DNA of 64,000 nucleotides from QAND01 sp003150225 (GTDB taxonomy: Bacteria; Bacillota; Clostridia; Christensenellales; QAND01): assembly GCF_044357945.1 (NCBI RefSeq), contig NZ_CP076563.1, positions 372,001 through 436,000 on the forward strand, given 5' to 3'. Shown piece after piece: positions 32,083 to 40,002 of the stretch; the stretch's first letter is position 1, and every line of letters begins with the position of its first letter. The notes under the pieces were generated by a model. That model was not told where the DNA came from and did no database searches. It saw nothing but the letters and a program-made list of their open reading frames with translations. Made by a program: the position numbers and the translations under genes.

Positions 32083-32748
32083 TTGAGTAGACTATCCCAG
32101 CTATTCACCGACCCCATGGGGTTCATCATGTCCCTTCTGCTGGTTTTACCCGGCGTTTTAATCGGACTATCCTTCCATGAATTCGCCCACGCTCTGGCTG
32201 CCACAAAGATGGGGGACGACACCCCCCGGCTTATGGGCCGGCTAACGTTAGACCCTTTTGCACATTTTGACCCCATCGGTCTTGGCATGCTACTCCTGTT
32301 GGGCTTTGGCTATGGCAAACCCGTTGTGGTCAACCCTGCCCGGTTTAAAAACCGGTTCTGGGGGGAGCTATTGGTGGCCATCAGCGGCGTTCTGATGAAC
32401 TTTATCCTGGCTTTCCTGTTCACCTTCCTCTATCTGGCCCTGGTGTTCAAGTTTAACGTCACCAACTACTATGTCACCACCATCGTGCTCAATATCATCT
32501 CCATTAACATCGTCTTGATGGTGTTCAACCTGCTGCCGCTGCCCCCTCTGGATGGGTATCGGGTGGTCAAGCGCCTGTTCATCGGCAACGTCAATCCCCA
32601 GTTCTTCTGGAAGCTGGAGCAGTACGGCTTCTTCATCGTGCTGATTCTGCTGGCTACCGATCTGTTAACCCCCTTTCTCAGCTGGGCGGTAAATGGGGTT
32701 TACGGCTTTATGATTGACGTTTCCGGCGGGCTTCTGGGGATCTTCTAA
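32083..32748 (+). CDS. Site-2 protease family membrane metalloprotease (M50)
   Basis: 221 residues with the zinc motif HEFAH near residue 31-35 and the second site NLLPLPPLDGYRV near residue 150, within four to six membrane helices. It belongs to the short YwhC-like group of intramembrane proteases with no PDZ or CBS domain. It sits next to scpA in many Firmicutes, but substrates are unknown. SpoIVFB, which processes pro-sigma-K, is in the same clan, but nothing here shows this gene does that job. TTG start 32083 follows AAAGGAGA. Confidence 0.88.
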   Translation: MSRLSQLFTDPMGFIMSLLLVLPGVLIGLSFHEFAHALAATKMGDDTPRLMGRLTLDPFAHFDPIGLGMLLLLGFGYGKPVVVNPARFKNRFWGELLVAISGVLMNFILAFLFTFLYLALVFKFNVTNYYVTTIVLNIISINIVLMVFNLLPLPPLDGYRVVKRLFIGNVNPQFFWKLEQYGFFIVLILLATDLLTPFLSWAVNGVYGFMIDVSGGLLGIF

Positions 32749-32751
32749 TCC

Positions 32752-33486
32752 ATGTACCGGGTACAGACTTCCGCCTTTGAAGGCCCTCTGGATCTGCTCC
32801 TGCAGCTCATCAGCAAGGCCAAGATCGACATCAAAGACATCTTCATCTCCGAGATCACCGAACAATACCTGGCGGTGGTTTCCGCTATGGATCAGGTGGA
32901 CCTGGACGCCGCGTCGGAGTTTCTCTCCATGGCGGCCACCCTCCTATACATCAAATCCCGCTCCCTCCTGCCCAAACAGGTGGTGGAGCCAGATGTTGAG
33001 GAGGAAAAGCAACGTCTGATCCAAAACCTATACGAGTACCGGCGGCTGAAGGAAGCGGCCGAGACCATGGCCGCCCTGGAAACCGGTGCCCTGGAACACT
33101 ATTATAAGCTGCCGGATGAATACATGTACACCGAGAACGAGGTGGTCCTGGAGGGCCTGCGGGTGGAGGATCTCTACGCTGGTTTTCTGGAGATTCTAAG
33201 GGAACGGGAGCTGCGCACAGCAGCGCCTCAGCCCGTAGCGATGGTCCGTCACCGCGCTATGCCGGTGGTGCAGAAGGTAGGGGAGATTCGTCGCCGCCTC
33301 CGCAGGGAGGGAAATCTGCTCTTTACGGAGCTCTTTCCTCCTGAGGCGGAAAAGGATGAAATCATCGCCTCCTTCCTCGCCCTGTTGGAGCTCATCTCTG
33401 CAGGGGAGATTCGGGCCGTTCAAGAGGGTAGCTTTGGGCAAATCGTCATCGGTCTAAACAACAGGAAAAAGGGGAAATCTGCATGA
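32752..33486 (+). CDS. scpA: Segregation and condensation protein A
   Basis: Kleisin of the bacterial SMC-ScpAB complex, 244 residues. The N-terminal SMC-neck-binding part reads FEGPLDLLLQLISKAKIDI and EITEQYL; then comes an acidic middle and a C-terminal winged helix (EIIASFLALLELISAGEI). It overlaps scpB by four bases. Confidence 0.95.
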   Translation: MYRVQTSAFEGPLDLLLQLISKAKIDIKDIFISEITEQYLAVVSAMDQVDLDAASEFLSMAATLLYIKSRSLLPKQVVEPDVEEEKQRLIQNLYEYRRLKEAAETMAALETGALEHYYKLPDEYMYTENEVVLEGLRVEDLYAGFLEILRERELRTAAPQPVAMVRHRAMPVVQKVGEIRRRLRREGNLLFTELFPPEAEKDEIIASFLALLELISAGEIRAVQEGSFGQIVIGLNNRKKGKSA

Positions 33487-34058
33487 ACCGAGAGGAGCAG
33501 GCTGCCGCCATCGAAGCCATTTTGTTCGTAGCGGGAACCGGGGTAGAGCTGGAGGTCCTGGCCCAGGCCCTTGGAATCACCCAGCTGGAGATCAGCGCTC
33601 TTGCGGACGAGCTCATTCAGAAAAAGGACGATGCAAGGGGCCTGGAGTTCTCCCGCACCGATGATCTTTTGCAACTGCGCACCAAGAAAAAATACGCTGG
33701 CTATGTCCGGGATGCCCTGAAACCGGTGGCCAGGAAGACCCTCTCCCGGTCGGTGCTGGAAACCCTCAGCATCATCGCCTATAAGCAGCCCATCACCCGG
33801 GGAGAGATTGAAGCCATCAAGGGGGTCTCTGCCGATTATTCCCTTCAGACCCTGCTGCAGCGCAAACTGATTCAATCGGCGGGCCGGAAGCAAGCCCTGG
33901 GCCGTCCAACCCTGTACCGCACCACCGACGAGTTCCTCCGCCACTTCGGCCTATCCGATCTCTCCCAGCTTCCTCCGCTGCCGGAAGATGTGGACCTCTC
34001 TGACGTCCTCTCCGAGGAGGAAAGCAGCACTGGGAAAACACCTCCTCTCCAGCCATAA
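33483..34058 (+). CDS. scpB: Segregation and condensation protein B
   Basis: 191 residues with two winged-helix domains; diagnostic SVLETLSIIAYKQPITRGEIE and GRPTLYRTTDEFLRHFGL. Binds ScpA as a dimer within the condensin complex. Start overlaps scpA (ATGA); a terminator follows at 34074. Confidence 0.95.
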   Translation: MNREEQAAAIEAILFVAGTGVELEVLAQALGITQLEISALADELIQKKDDARGLEFSRTDDLLQLRTKKKYAGYVRDALKPVARKTLSRSVLETLSIIAYKQPITRGEIEAIKGVSADYSLQTLLQRKLIQSAGRKQALGRPTLYRTTDEFLRHFGLSDLSQLPPLPEDVDLSDVLSEEESSTGKTPPLQP

Positions 34059-34073
34059 AACAGCCTGTGCTTC

Positions 34074-34096
34074 GGCCGTCTTTCGACGGCCTTTTT
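34074..34096 (+). terminator. Intrinsic terminator after scpB
   Basis: GGCCGTC and GACGGCC around a TTTC loop, followed by five T. Confidence 0.88.
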
Positions 34097-34134
34097 CAAT
34101 TTTTGGGCATACTAGCAAAGAAAGGAGGGATTGG

Positions 34135-34677
34135 ATGCTCTACTGGATATTGGCAGCACTGGCCAGTCTATCTCTTTTATTCCTGTTTGCTGATGTAAGC
34201 TTGGAATACCGGATCTTCTACCGCCATGAGCGGACAGAGCATTGGGTTTTCATCCGATTTCTCCTCTTCGGCCGGCGGATCGACCTTTTGGGCCGGGATC
34301 GGTTCTTCCATAAAAAATCCAAAAGCCGTACCTTTCAACGAAATCGGCCTCCGTTGGATTTCGGCAAATTCCTATACCAATTACTTCAAAAGGCAAAAAT
34401 CCAGCAATCCTCCCTTCAGCTGAAGCTGGGCTGGGACGACGCCTTCTCTGTCGCCATGGCGGTCGGCGCCCTGGAGAGCCTTTTATATGCCGCCATTGCC
34501 ATCGCTCCCTTCCGTCAGCGAGACATCCTGATAAAGGGTGTCTCCATCCAGCCTCAATTCAACAGGAAATGCCTGGAATGCTCCATTCATTGCATAGTAA
34601 AAATCACCTTGGCAGATATTATATCTGCGGCAAACTATGCCTTGACCAAGAAACAGTGCAACAAAAGGAGTGAGTGA
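34135..34677 (+). CDS. DUF2953 protein (YtfI-like)
   Basis: 180 residues with one N-terminal membrane helix (LYWILAALASLSLLFLFADV) and a basic cytoplasmic or extracytoplasmic domain of unknown function. It stands directly before the ytfJ gene, as ytfI does in Bacillus, which supports the DUF2953 assignment. ATG 34135 has AAAGGAGGG upstream; codons further upstream cross the scpB terminator and are not part of it. Confidence 0.8.
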   Translation: MLYWILAALASLSLLFLFADVSLEYRIFYRHERTEHWVFIRFLLFGRRIDLLGRDRFFHKKSKSRTFQRNRPPLDFGKFLYQLLQKAKIQQSSLQLKLGWDDAFSVAMAVGALESLLYAAIAIAPFRQRDILIKGVSIQPQFNRKCLECSIHCIVKITLADIISAANYALTKKQCNKRSE

Positions 34678-34680
34678 TCG

Positions 34681-35157
34681 TTGCATCCCATTGAAAACAT
34701 GATGAAAACGGCCATGGAACAGATCAAAGAGATGGTGGATGTCAACACCATCGTGGGGGACGCGGTATTCTCCCAGGACGGCACCATAATATTGCCGGTG
34801 TCCAAGGTATGCTTTGGATTTGTGGCCGGCGGCGGGGAGTACGCCCCGGAAAACCGGGTCCGCTACGGCAAGGATGAGGAATCCCGCTCCGGCTATCCCT
34901 TTGCTGGAGGCGCCAGCGCGGGGATCTCCTTAAAACCCATGGGATTCATCGTGGTAACGGACGGCACCGTACGGCTGTTGCCCATGGAAAACCTTTGCGG
35001 AATGGACCGGCTGCTGGAGATCGTGCCCCAAGCCGTAACCCTCATCAAGGAACTGGCGGAAAAATGGATGGAACGGCAGGAAGCCCAGAGCGTCCAGGAG
35101 GAGGAAGACTGGGGCGGGGAGACCCCCTATACGGATTATTCCTCTTATACCGAATAA
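34681..35157 (+). CDS. ytfJ: GerW family sporulation protein YtfJ
   Basis: 158 residues of the YtfJ/GerW family. Bacillus YtfJ is a forespore-expressed spore protein; the homologue in other species affects germination. The core has IVGDAVFSQDGTIILPVSKV, FGFVAGGGEY and GGASAGISLKPMGFIV, and the C-terminus is acidic. The TTG start at 34681 follows AAAGGAG by about 10 bases. Confidence 0.92.
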   Translation: MHPIENMMKTAMEQIKEMVDVNTIVGDAVFSQDGTIILPVSKVCFGFVAGGGEYAPENRVRYGKDEESRSGYPFAGGASAGISLKPMGFIVVTDGTVRLLPMENLCGMDRLLEIVPQAVTLIKELAEKWMERQEAQSVQEEEDWGGETPYTDYSSYTE

Positions 35158-35175
35158 CCCCAGATTTTTACGCAT

Positions 35176-35362
35176 AAAAAAGAGAGTGAAACCACCATGC
35201 TTTGGAGCCAATTTCATGGGATCATGATTGGACGGACGAAAACCGGGAAAATCCGACACCGCCTTTCTCTCCAGTCCGACAATCTTTTCATCCCACGGCT
35301 GGTATAAGGTAGATAGAGAACTCTGCCAATCCAAAGGGCGGCCTGGGCCACTCTCTTTTTTT
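35176..35362 (+). ncRNA. Candidate structured RNA, possibly 6S-like
   Basis: A 187-nt gene-free stretch folds on paper into four nested or adjacent stems. P1 is 13 bp, 35176-35188 with 35349-35361, its 3' arm being the T-run. P2 is CTTTGG (35200) with CCAAAG (35331). P3 is a long arm with AGCC/GGCT, TGGGAT/ATCCCA, GATTG/CAATC and CGGAC/GTCCG between 35206 and 35300. P4 is GGTAGA (35308) with TCTGCC (35322). The closed ends, terminal T-run, size, and the AGCCAAT...GGCTGGT arm base followed by a 3' hairpin recall 6S RNA, but the identity is inference. It could instead be a leader element for the carboxypeptidase gene that starts 17 bases later. No clear own promoter was found. Confidence 0.5.
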
Positions 35363-35378
35363 GTTAGGAGGAATCGCT

Positions 35379-36503
35379 TTGAGACGAAGCTATCGTAGGC
35401 TGATCTGTGGAATCCTAATCCTTTGCACACTATTGTTGTCCGGTACTGCTTTCGCGGGGGAAGTCGCCCCCTCCGCCAAGGGCGCCAGCCTAGTGGAGAT
35501 CACGACCGGCCGAATCCTATATAGCAAAAATGGGGACGCCCCCATGCCCATGGCCAGTACCACCAAGGTGATGACCGCCCTTCTTGCGGTGGAAAGCGGC
35601 AAGCTCAACGAGGTGGTCACCGTACCCAAGGAGGCCGTTGGGGTAGAGGGCTCCTCTCTTTACTTGGAGGAAGGGGAGCAGTTTACCCTTTTAGACCTAA
35701 CCTACGGCCTGATGATGCAGTCTGGAAACGACGCCGCCACCGTCATCGCCATCTATCTGGGCGGCAGCGTGGAGGGGTTTGCCGCCATGATGAATGAGAA
35801 GGCCCGGGAACTTGGGGCAAAGAACACCAACTTCGTCAATCCTCATGGTCTTCCGGCAAAAAACCACTATACGTCCGCCAACGATCTCGGGATCATCTCG
35901 GCCGCCGCCATGCGCAACCAGGACTTTTCCACCATCGTTTCCACCAAATACTATGAGATGATGCCCAAGGGAAGCGGAACCAAGCGCACCATCAAAAACA
36001 AAAATAAGCTTTTGTGGAACTACGAATCCGCTACCGGTGTAAAAACGGGCTATACCATCGAGGCGGGAAAGTGTCTGGTGGCCAGCTCCGCCCGGGACCG
36101 GCTGGAGGTGGTTTCGGTGGTGCTTTCCTGTCCCAACATGTGGGATGACGCCACCTCTCTCCTTGACTACGGCCACGAAAACTTCTGGCTAACCCAGATC
36201 GCTCAGGAAGGGGAGGAAATAGCCACGCTTCCGGTGGAAAACGGAGAACTGGATACCACCCCCGTATTGGTTGAGAAAAACGCCTATTACCCCCTAAGGG
36301 TAGATGACAGCGAGACGGTAAAAAAATCCATCGATCTTCCCAGCAGCGTCCCCGCTCCTGTGGAAGAGAACCAGGTTCTAGGCACCATCACCTATTCCCT
36401 GGGAGACACGGAAATCGCCAAGATCAACCTTCTGGCGGGTACCGCTGTCAACAAGCAAAGCTTTTTCTTCAAGATAAAGCGTTTCTTCCAAAACCTGTTC
36501 TAA
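35379..36503 (+). CDS. D-alanyl-D-alanine carboxypeptidase (S11)
   Basis: PBP5-type enzyme of 374 residues that removes the terminal D-Ala of peptidoglycan stem peptides. Signal peptide at about residues 1-27. All three catalytic motifs are intact: SxxK Ser60-Lys63 (STTK), SGN 115-117 and KTG 222-224. A C-terminal PBP5 domain ends in a basic amphipathic helix (FFFKIKRFFQNLF) for membrane attachment. TTG 35379 has AGGAGG seven bases before it. Compare the paralogue at 30808, which lacks the KTG lysine. Likely DacB- or DacF-like; I cannot decide which. Confidence 0.92.
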   Translation: MRRSYRRLICGILILCTLLLSGTAFAGEVAPSAKGASLVEITTGRILYSKNGDAPMPMASTTKVMTALLAVESGKLNEVVTVPKEAVGVEGSSLYLEEGEQFTLLDLTYGLMMQSGNDAATVIAIYLGGSVEGFAAMMNEKARELGAKNTNFVNPHGLPAKNHYTSANDLGIISAAAMRNQDFSTIVSTKYYEMMPKGSGTKRTIKNKNKLLWNYESATGVKTGYTIEAGKCLVASSARDRLEVVSVVLSCPNMWDDATSLLDYGHENFWLTQIAQEGEEIATLPVENGELDTTPVLVEKNAYYPLRVDDSETVKKSIDLPSSVPAPVEENQVLGTITYSLGDTEIAKINLLAGTAVNKQSFFFKIKRFFQNLF

Positions 36504-36564
36504 CCCCGCCAGTGGCCCCCTTTTTGACCATCGATCACCGGGATTCTGTCAACCTTCCAAAAAC

Positions 36565-36593
36565 AAAAAACAGCGCTCTAGGCGCTGTTTTTT
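36565..36593. terminator. Bidirectional terminator
   Basis: AAAAAACAGCGC with GCGCTGTTTTTT around a 5-base loop, between the convergent carboxypeptidase and DUF47 genes. Confidence 0.92.
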
Positions 36594-36598
36594 GTTTA

Positions 36599-37222
36599 TT
36601 AGGAATTTTTCATAATGATGATCTGCATCAATTCTCCCACCTGCTCTGCGGCGTCACAGCAGTTTTCCATGCTCTCAAAGATCTGGGTCCAGCGAAGGAC
36701 TTCCACGGGATTATCGCAATCTCCGTACAGCTGCCGGATGGCATCCCTGTGAAGGATATCTCCAGTTTCCTCCAACTCATTGAGTTTCACCATGTGCTCC
36801 TTCAAAGAAACAGAGCGCCGGAAATCCTTAAACTCCATAAGCGCCAGCTTCAGCACCTCACAGCACTGGCAGATCAGCCCCGCCAGCTGGGACGCTTCTG
36901 GACGCACGCTTCGGATCCGGTACATATATAGCTCCCGGGAAATCTCCTCAATATAGTCGGTCAAATCGTCGATCTTATCCAGCAGCGCCAGGATATCCTC
37001 CGATTCAATGGGTGGGAGGAACTCCCGGATCAGCTTTTCCACCACGGCATGGCGTTCCAGATCAGCGGCATGCTCGATCTCATGCATAGCCTCCATCTGT
37101 TCCTCCAAGGCGGCGGGAGTAAAATCCTCCACCATGCCCCGTAGATACCGAGCCGCCTCGCAGGCACGCTCCGCCAAGTTCACAAAGCAATCAAAATAAT
37201 AACCGTTTTGTTTTTTTGCCAT
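36599..37222 (-). CDS. DUF47 (PhoU-like) family protein
   Basis: 207-residue all-helical protein of the DUF47/YkaA family, related to PhoU. Such proteins sit beside PiT transporters and are thought to adjust them. Visible: FFDCFVNLAERACEAA-type start (here YYFDCFVNLAE), HEIEHAADLERH, a central DDLTDYIEEISREL and a C-terminal RWTQIFESMENCCDAAEQV. It lies 15 bases after the pit gene on the same strand, so the two probably share one mRNA. Confidence 0.92.
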   Translation of the reverse strand: MAKKQNGYYFDCFVNLAERACEAARYLRGMVEDFTPAALEEQMEAMHEIEHAADLERHAVVEKLIREFLPPIESEDILALLDKIDDLTDYIEEISRELYMYRIRSVRPEASQLAGLICQCCEVLKLALMEFKDFRRSVSLKEHMVKLNELEETGDILHRDAIRQLYGDCDNPVEVLRWTQIFESMENCCDAAEQVGELMQIIIMKNS

Positions 37223-37237
37223 TTTCGTCGGCTCCTT

Positions 37238-38290
37238 TTAAAAGATCAAGTCGAATAGCTCCACCATCAAATACCCAATCACCCCACAGCAGGGGAAGGT
37301 AAGCACCCAGGCCAGGACCATTTCCCGGACCACCCCCCAGTTGACGGAGGAGAACCGCTTGGCGGCTCCCACCCCCATGATGGCGGTGGTCTTGGTATGG
37401 GTGGTGCTTACCGGAATTCCAAGCACCGAAGACAGCAGAAGGCACCCTGACGCCGCCACATCGGCAGAAAAGCCCTGATATTTATTGAGCTTCACCATAT
37501 CCATGCCCACGGCCTTAATGATGCGCAGCCCTCCGATGGAGGTTCCCAGCGCCATCACGGCAGAGCAAAGGATCATCAGCCAGAGGGGGATCACAAAGGA
37601 GGTGACGCCGCTTTGCCCTCCCGCTAGGAACATCCCCAGCATGAAGACCCCCATGAACTTCTGCCCGTCCTGCGCTCCGTGCATGAAAGCCATAGTGGCT
37701 CCGCCGCCAATCTGCGCATACCGAAAAAAACGGTTTGCCTTCCGGCGGTCCACGTTCCTGCAGGCGAACTGGGTCGTCTTAGCAGAGAGAAAACCGGCGA
37801 AAAAGCCCAACAGGGTGGAGAGGCCCAAACCATATACCACCTTCAGCCACTCGGCGCCGTTAATGCCGGACAGCCCTCCGTGAAGCGCGATAGCCGCTCC
37901 CGAAAGCCCTGCGATGAGCGCATGGCTTTCGCTGGTGGGAATGCCAAAACGCCAGGCGGCGGTAGCCCATACTACAATGGCGAACATAGCCGCACAGAGG
38001 GCTTGGCTGGCCTCCTGGGCATTTCCGCCAAAGTCCACCATATTATAGATGGTTTGGGCAACGGTAGCGTTCAAAAGTGTCATCACCAGAACGCCAAGAA
38101 AGTTGAAAAAGGCAGCCATCAAAATAGCTGCGCGGGGGCTCATGGAGCGGGTGGAAACACAAGTGGCGATGGCATTGGGAGCATCCGTCCAGCCATTGAC
38201 CAAGATCACACCCAAGGTGAGGATCACCGTTACCACAAGACCGGGGTTGGAAAGCATCTGGGACACAAAGTCCGGCAGCGATACCGTCAT
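37238..38290 (-). CDS. pit: Inorganic phosphate transporter, PiT family
   Basis: 350-residue integral membrane protein with about ten helices and the two inverted PiT signatures: GWTDAPNAIATCVSTRSMSP near the N-terminus and ASGCLLLSSVLGIPVSTTHT near the C-terminus. It takes up phosphate with a cation. Cotranscribed with the DUF47 partner from the promoter at 38336-38364. Confidence 0.94.
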   Translation of the reverse strand: MTVSLPDFVSQMLSNPGLVVTVILTLGVILVNGWTDAPNAIATCVSTRSMSPRAAILMAAFFNFLGVLVMTLLNATVAQTIYNMVDFGGNAQEASQALCAAMFAIVVWATAAWRFGIPTSESHALIAGLSGAAIALHGGLSGINGAEWLKVVYGLGLSTLLGFFAGFLSAKTTQFACRNVDRRKANRFFRYAQIGGGATMAFMHGAQDGQKFMGVFMLGMFLAGGQSGVTSFVIPLWLMILCSAVMALGTSIGGLRIIKAVGMDMVKLNKYQGFSADVAASGCLLLSSVLGIPVSTTHTKTTAIMGVGAAKRFSSVNWGVVREMVLAWVLTFPCCGVIGYLMVELFDLIF

Positions 38291-38335
38291 GGCTTGTTCT
38301 TCCTTCTCTAAATATGAAATTTTTGTATTTTATTT

Positions 38336-38364
38336 ATTATATCCCAGACTGAGGCTCCCTGCAA
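38336..38364 (-). promoter_or_regulatory. Sigma-A-like promoter of pit-DUF47
   Basis: Minus strand TTGCAG (38364-38359), 17 bases, TATAAT (38341-38336). Confidence 0.6.
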
Positions 38365-38388
38365 TCCATTTCTTTTCTTCCCACCGGC

Positions 38389-38415
38389 ACCAAACTCCAT
38401 GGCCTTCATAATATG
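38389..38415 (+). promoter_or_regulatory. Candidate sigma-K promoter of dpaAB
   Basis: AC at 38389-38390, 16 bases, then CATAATATG at 38407-38415, one mismatch from CATAnnnTA. spoVFA is sigma-K dependent in Bacillus and sigK is present in this window. Confidence 0.5.
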
Positions 38416-38437
38416 GATAGTAAGGGAGGGAACGCCA

Positions 38438-39259
38438 ATGGAAAAACGAGCCGTCATTCTTGGCTCCGATAGCCGAAACCGCTATATCAAGGAAATACTG
38501 CTGTCCCAGGATTGGGACGCCCATTGGATCCAGGGTCAGTTGGATCCCACGGCAATCGATGTCCTTTCCTCCTGCACCGCCGCCATTCTCCCCGCAAACT
38601 ATCTGGGCGGTAGCCAAATTGAGGGAATCGCCGACCCCGCAGACGAGGTTCTGGCCAGCGTCAATCCCGGGGCCGCCGTCTTCGCAGGGCGGTTTTCCCC
38701 CCGGCAAAAAGCCTGGATGGTGGATGCCAAAACCGAGTATTTTGAGCTGTTAGAAGATCCCTGCTTTACCCTTGCCAACGCCCACTATACCGCCGAGGCG
38801 GCGGTAGCGCTGGCGATCACCACCATGAGCCGAAGCCTTATCGGCGCCACGGTGGTGGTAATCGGCTCAGGGCGAATCGCCAAGGCCCTTGTAGCCTACC
38901 TGGAGCCCTTTACCAAGATCGTTCGGGTGGTAGCGCGCCGGCCAGAGGAGCTGGAGCGGGCCAACCTATTGGGATACAGCCCCTATGAAATGGATGAGAT
39001 GGGGTGGGCCCTATATGGAGCGGACTGTGTCTTCAACACGGTGCCCAGCCGGGTGATTTTAAAGCGCCATACCCACGAGGTGTCTAAGGGCTGCCTGTAC
39101 CTGGAGCTGGCCTCAGCGCCCTATGGAAGCCAGCCGGAGGACTGGCCGGAGCATGTGGTTTACCTGCTGGCGGGCGGACTGCCGGGAAAAATCTCCCCCC
39201 GGTCTGCGGGCGGCGCTGCGGCGGAATACATCCTGGGAAAAATGGAGGAGATGGAATAA
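38438..39259 (+). CDS. dpaA: Dipicolinate synthase subunit A
   Basis: SpoVFA-type oxidoreductase of 273 residues that, with DpaB, makes dipicolinic acid from dihydrodipicolinate in the mother cell for transfer to the spore core. The NAD(P)-binding Rossmann motif is VVVIGSGRIAKALVAYLEPF around residue 140-160. ATG 38438 follows GGGAGGG; a longer frame upstream is not supported. Its stop is one base from dpaB. No asd-dapA genes follow, unlike Bacillus. Confidence 0.94.
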   Translation: MEKRAVILGSDSRNRYIKEILLSQDWDAHWIQGQLDPTAIDVLSSCTAAILPANYLGGSQIEGIADPADEVLASVNPGAAVFAGRFSPRQKAWMVDAKTEYFELLEDPCFTLANAHYTAEAAVALAITTMSRSLIGATVVVIGSGRIAKALVAYLEPFTKIVRVVARRPEELERANLLGYSPYEMDEMGWALYGADCVFNTVPSRVILKRHTHEVSKGCLYLELASAPYGSQPEDWPEHVVYLLAGGLPGKISPRSAGGAAAEYILGKMEEME

Positions 39260-39260
39260 C

Positions 39261-39854
39261 ATGAAGGAAAAACGGATTGGATTCGGTCTCACCGGATCCT
39301 TTTGCACCATACCCATGATCTTTGGCGAAGTGGAGCGGCTGGTGGAGATGGGCGCTCAGGTAACGCCCATCCTATCCCATAATGTGGCCGCCATGGACAC
39401 CCGCTTTGGAACGGCGGCAGAAACCCGTGAAAAGCTGTTTCAACTTACGGGACACCGCCCTCTTGCCACCATAGACGGGGTGGAACCCATCGGACCCCAG
39501 CGTCTGCTGGATCTGATGATCGTAGCTCCCTGTACCGGCAATACCATGGCAAAACTGGCAAACGGCATCGCTGACACGCCGGTCACCATGGCGGTAAAGT
39601 CCCATCTTCGAAACGGACGGCCGGTGCTGCTGGCCATTGCCAGCAACGATTCTCTGGGGGCCAACGCCCGGAACATAGGCACGCTGATGGCCCGGGAGCA
39701 CATCTATTTTGTACCCTTTGGCCAGGACGGCGTGGAAGGAAAGCCCAATTCCATGCAATCCCGGTTCTCCCTAATACCCGAGGCTGCCCAATTGGCGCTT
39801 ACAGGGAAACAGATGCAGCCCGTACTGTTGGGAGCCGGGGAATGCCTTAAATAA
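39261..39854 (+). CDS. dpaB: Dipicolinate synthase subunit B
   Basis: 197-residue flavoprotein-fold subunit (SpoVFB), partner of DpaA. Motifs: GFGLTGSFCTIPMIFGEVER at the N-terminus, IVAPCTGNTMAKLANGIADT (split across the cofactor-type loop) and IASNDSLGANARNIGTLMAR. ATG 39261 follows GGAGGAG in the end of dpaA. Tandem hairpins follow. Confidence 0.95.
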   Translation: MKEKRIGFGLTGSFCTIPMIFGEVERLVEMGAQVTPILSHNVAAMDTRFGTAAETREKLFQLTGHRPLATIDGVEPIGPQRLLDLMIVAPCTGNTMAKLANGIADTPVTMAVKSHLRNGRPVLLAIASNDSLGANARNIGTLMAREHIYFVPFGQDGVEGKPNSMQSRFSLIPEAAQLALTGKQMQPVLLGAGECLK

Positions 39855-39871
39855 AGCGAGCCTATTTTTTC

Positions 39872-39896
39872 CTTGGGAAATCCAAGGTTTCCCAAG
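39872..39896 (+). terminator. First hairpin after dpaB
   Basis: CTTGGGAAA with TTTCCCAAG, 7-base loop, no T-run; lies directly before the true terminator. Confidence 0.5.
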
Positions 39897-39902
39897 CCAT
39901 AG

Positions 39903-39936
39903 AAAAAAAGAGGAGGTGCCTTCCTCCTCTTTTTTT
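39903..39936 (+). terminator. Intrinsic terminator after dpaAB
   Basis: AAAAAAAGAGGAGG with CCTCCTCTTTTTTT around a 6-base loop. Confidence 0.92.
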
Positions 39937-39938
39937 GT

Positions 39939-39967
39939 TTGTGATTGTATACGGATTCGTGTATAAT
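39939..39967 (+). promoter_or_regulatory. Sigma-A promoter of ftsK
   Basis: TTGTGA (39939-39944), 17 bases, TATAAT (39962-39967), starting three bases after the dpaB terminator T-run. Confidence 0.75.
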
Positions 39968-40002
39968 AAATAAGCGAACAAACATTTGTTGAAGGGGATC
40001 TT

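Noticed and set aside
35176..35362. T-box, SAM, lysine, cobalamin or FMN riboswitch
   Set aside because: None of the conserved core sequences of these classes, such as the T-box GGTGG-ACCGCG segment, is present.
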